Source: Talinum fruticosum
Lineage: Eukaryota > Streptophyta > Magnoliopsida > Caryophyllales > Talinaceae
NCBI GenBank assembly: GCA_021018815.1
Contig: JAITYX010000079.1
Span: 2,480,001 to 2,544,000, forward strand
Reading direction: 5' to 3'
DNA length: 64,000 nucleotides
Shown here: positions 63,001 through 64,000 of the stretch, piece after piece
How the letters are laid out: each line of letters starts with the position of its first letter
Numbering within the stretch: the first letter of the stretch is position 1
Program-made: the position numbers and the translations under genes
Notes under the pieces: generated by a model
Seen by the model: only the letters and a program-made list of their open reading frames with translations
The model's database searches: none
What the model was told of the DNA's origin: nothing

Positions 63001-64000
63001 ATATAAGGATTGATAGTGCCCACCTCACCAAATCTATATATGTCATTCAAGTTTTGAGTGTATATAAGGATCAATACGTACCTGCTATTCTCACCATGCA
63101 TGCAATCTCACCATGCACGCAATTATCGGTCACCCAAGGCTTCACACATTTTGTTTTGTCCTCTTTAAGTGCTTATGTTGCTAAACAGAAGCAGAACTGC
63201 GAGGATGAAGCCTTTTTTTTCTGCGACTGATTATGAACATCTTTAGTCGGGCTCAACCATTCTTATTTAAAAATAAGAAACATAAATGGGATTTTGAAAC
63301 ACGAATATCACATGGGTTTGCAATTGAAAAAGAACTAAAAAGGGAAGTAGAATTGCTGCTGAAACACACATGGTAAGCTGAATCATATATTGGCATGAGG
63401 AAATGTTTATCCAGATTACTCATGAACAACCATTATCCACCTACATGTAATCTAAAGATGAAAAAAAAACAGAAATGCGATCTTAAAACACAAAACAACA
63501 CACGTGGTTCTGCAATCGGGAATGAACTAATTAGGTAAGAAGATCACTGGATTTAAAACAGATTGTATAGGCCTGCATAGCTGTGTACTGGGAACAGGGT
63601 CGTTCTGCAGGTTGAAAAACAGGGTTAGCCAGTGCTGTAACCTTTGCCTATTCCGGGAAATAATCGGAAATGAGCTAATTGCTATAGTATACCAACATGC
63701 GGAACGAATACATATGAATGGAATAAATTTAGGCATGAGGAACCAGAAAAAAACCCACATACGCAACCAACCGAAGTTACAAGCACCCTAACAAAAGACC
63801 AGCAATTTCAAAGCAGGCTTTATTCCGTCACAACCAGAGCATCCCGAACCCCAAAATTGGAAGCCTTCTCCTTCCACCAGAACTCAATATATACTGGAAA
63901 TTCACAATCTGAAAATAGATTAGAAAGGTCAAATAGTCAAGTTCCAAACTTTGAAGTGTCAGAGTGAGTGGTTATTTTTGTTCTTATTTTTTTTTTTTGG
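63001..64000. repeat. Second direct duplication, right copy (runs off the window)
   Basis: Matches 61292-62470 in order and orientation, including TCACACATTTTGTTTTGTCC, GAAACACACATGGTAAGCTG and CAAATAGTCAAGTTCCAAAC. The copy reaches the final bases of the window, so the array may continue. Confidence 0.8.
63820..63908 (-). CDS. Possible terminal coding exon, product unknown
   Basis: On the minus strand a TTTTCAG acceptor is followed by an open frame: CEFPVYIEFWWKEKAS, then NFGVRDALVVTE and a stop at 63820-63822. Amino-acid content looks like real protein. The paralogous stretch at 62285-62380 keeps EFWWKEKASNFGV-like sequence but is out of frame and has a stop, so that copy is broken. I do not recognise the family, and no upstream exon lies within the window on this strand with confidence. 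Confidence 0.25.

Overview
The window is nuclear DNA from a flowering plant, most likely a eudicot. Its genes are split by many short GT-AG introns, it has a nuclear-type tRNA-Val without an encoded CCA end, its genes belong to plant-specific families (LHT amino-acid permease, LRR-malectin receptor kinase, ABCC transporter, plastid FabG, cytosolic GAPC), and the AT-rich spaces between genes hold plant MITE-type repeats. I could not name the species.

Layout. 1-3.97 kb: an unassigned left edge and AT-rich spacer with a MITE-like hairpin element. 3.97-10.81 kb (+): mitochondrial Iojap-related/RsfS gene, whose last intron (4.3 kb) carries a tandem array of about seven 0.3-kb units and a 497-bp inverted-repeat element. 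12.05-15.63 kb (+): plastid 3-oxoacyl-ACP reductase. 17.00-17.77 kb (+): intronless TLC-domain membrane protein. 20.33-23.13 kb (+): LHT-type amino-acid transporter. 24.70-27.25 kb (-): cytosolic GAPDH. 29.64-29.72 kb (-): tRNA-Val(AAC). 30.16-38.01 kb (-): LRR-malectin receptor kinase with about 24 exons. 39.85-46.5 kb (-): ABCC transporter. 46.5-64 kb: gene-poor, with Helitron-like ends, long (AT)n runs, a broken MAP65 gene fragment, a diverged collinear duplication (52.7-57.1 versus 59.0-60.8 kb) and a second direct duplication (61.3-62.5 versus 63.0-64.0 kb) that runs off the right edge.

The genes do not form a pathway. They are ordinary housekeeping, transport and signalling loci. FabG makes fatty acids in plastids, GAPC is cytosolic glycolysis, the Iojap protein acts on mitochondrial ribosomes, and LHT, ABCC and the receptor kinase are membrane proteins.

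The strongest technical observation is that five otherwise well-conserved genes are knocked out of frame only at short homopolymer runs, nearly always one base too short. In each case exon-phase arithmetic agrees with the missing base count. This looks like homopolymer under-calling in the assembly, not five pseudogenes. By contrast the MAP65 fragment has several in-frame stops and a lost splice donor, and is a true remnant. Three introns use GC donors. I found no convincing undescribed biological system. The best biological leads are the MITE next to the FabG TATA box, the intronic tandem array and the duplicated right arm. Exon boundaries were placed by eye and may be off by a base or two.
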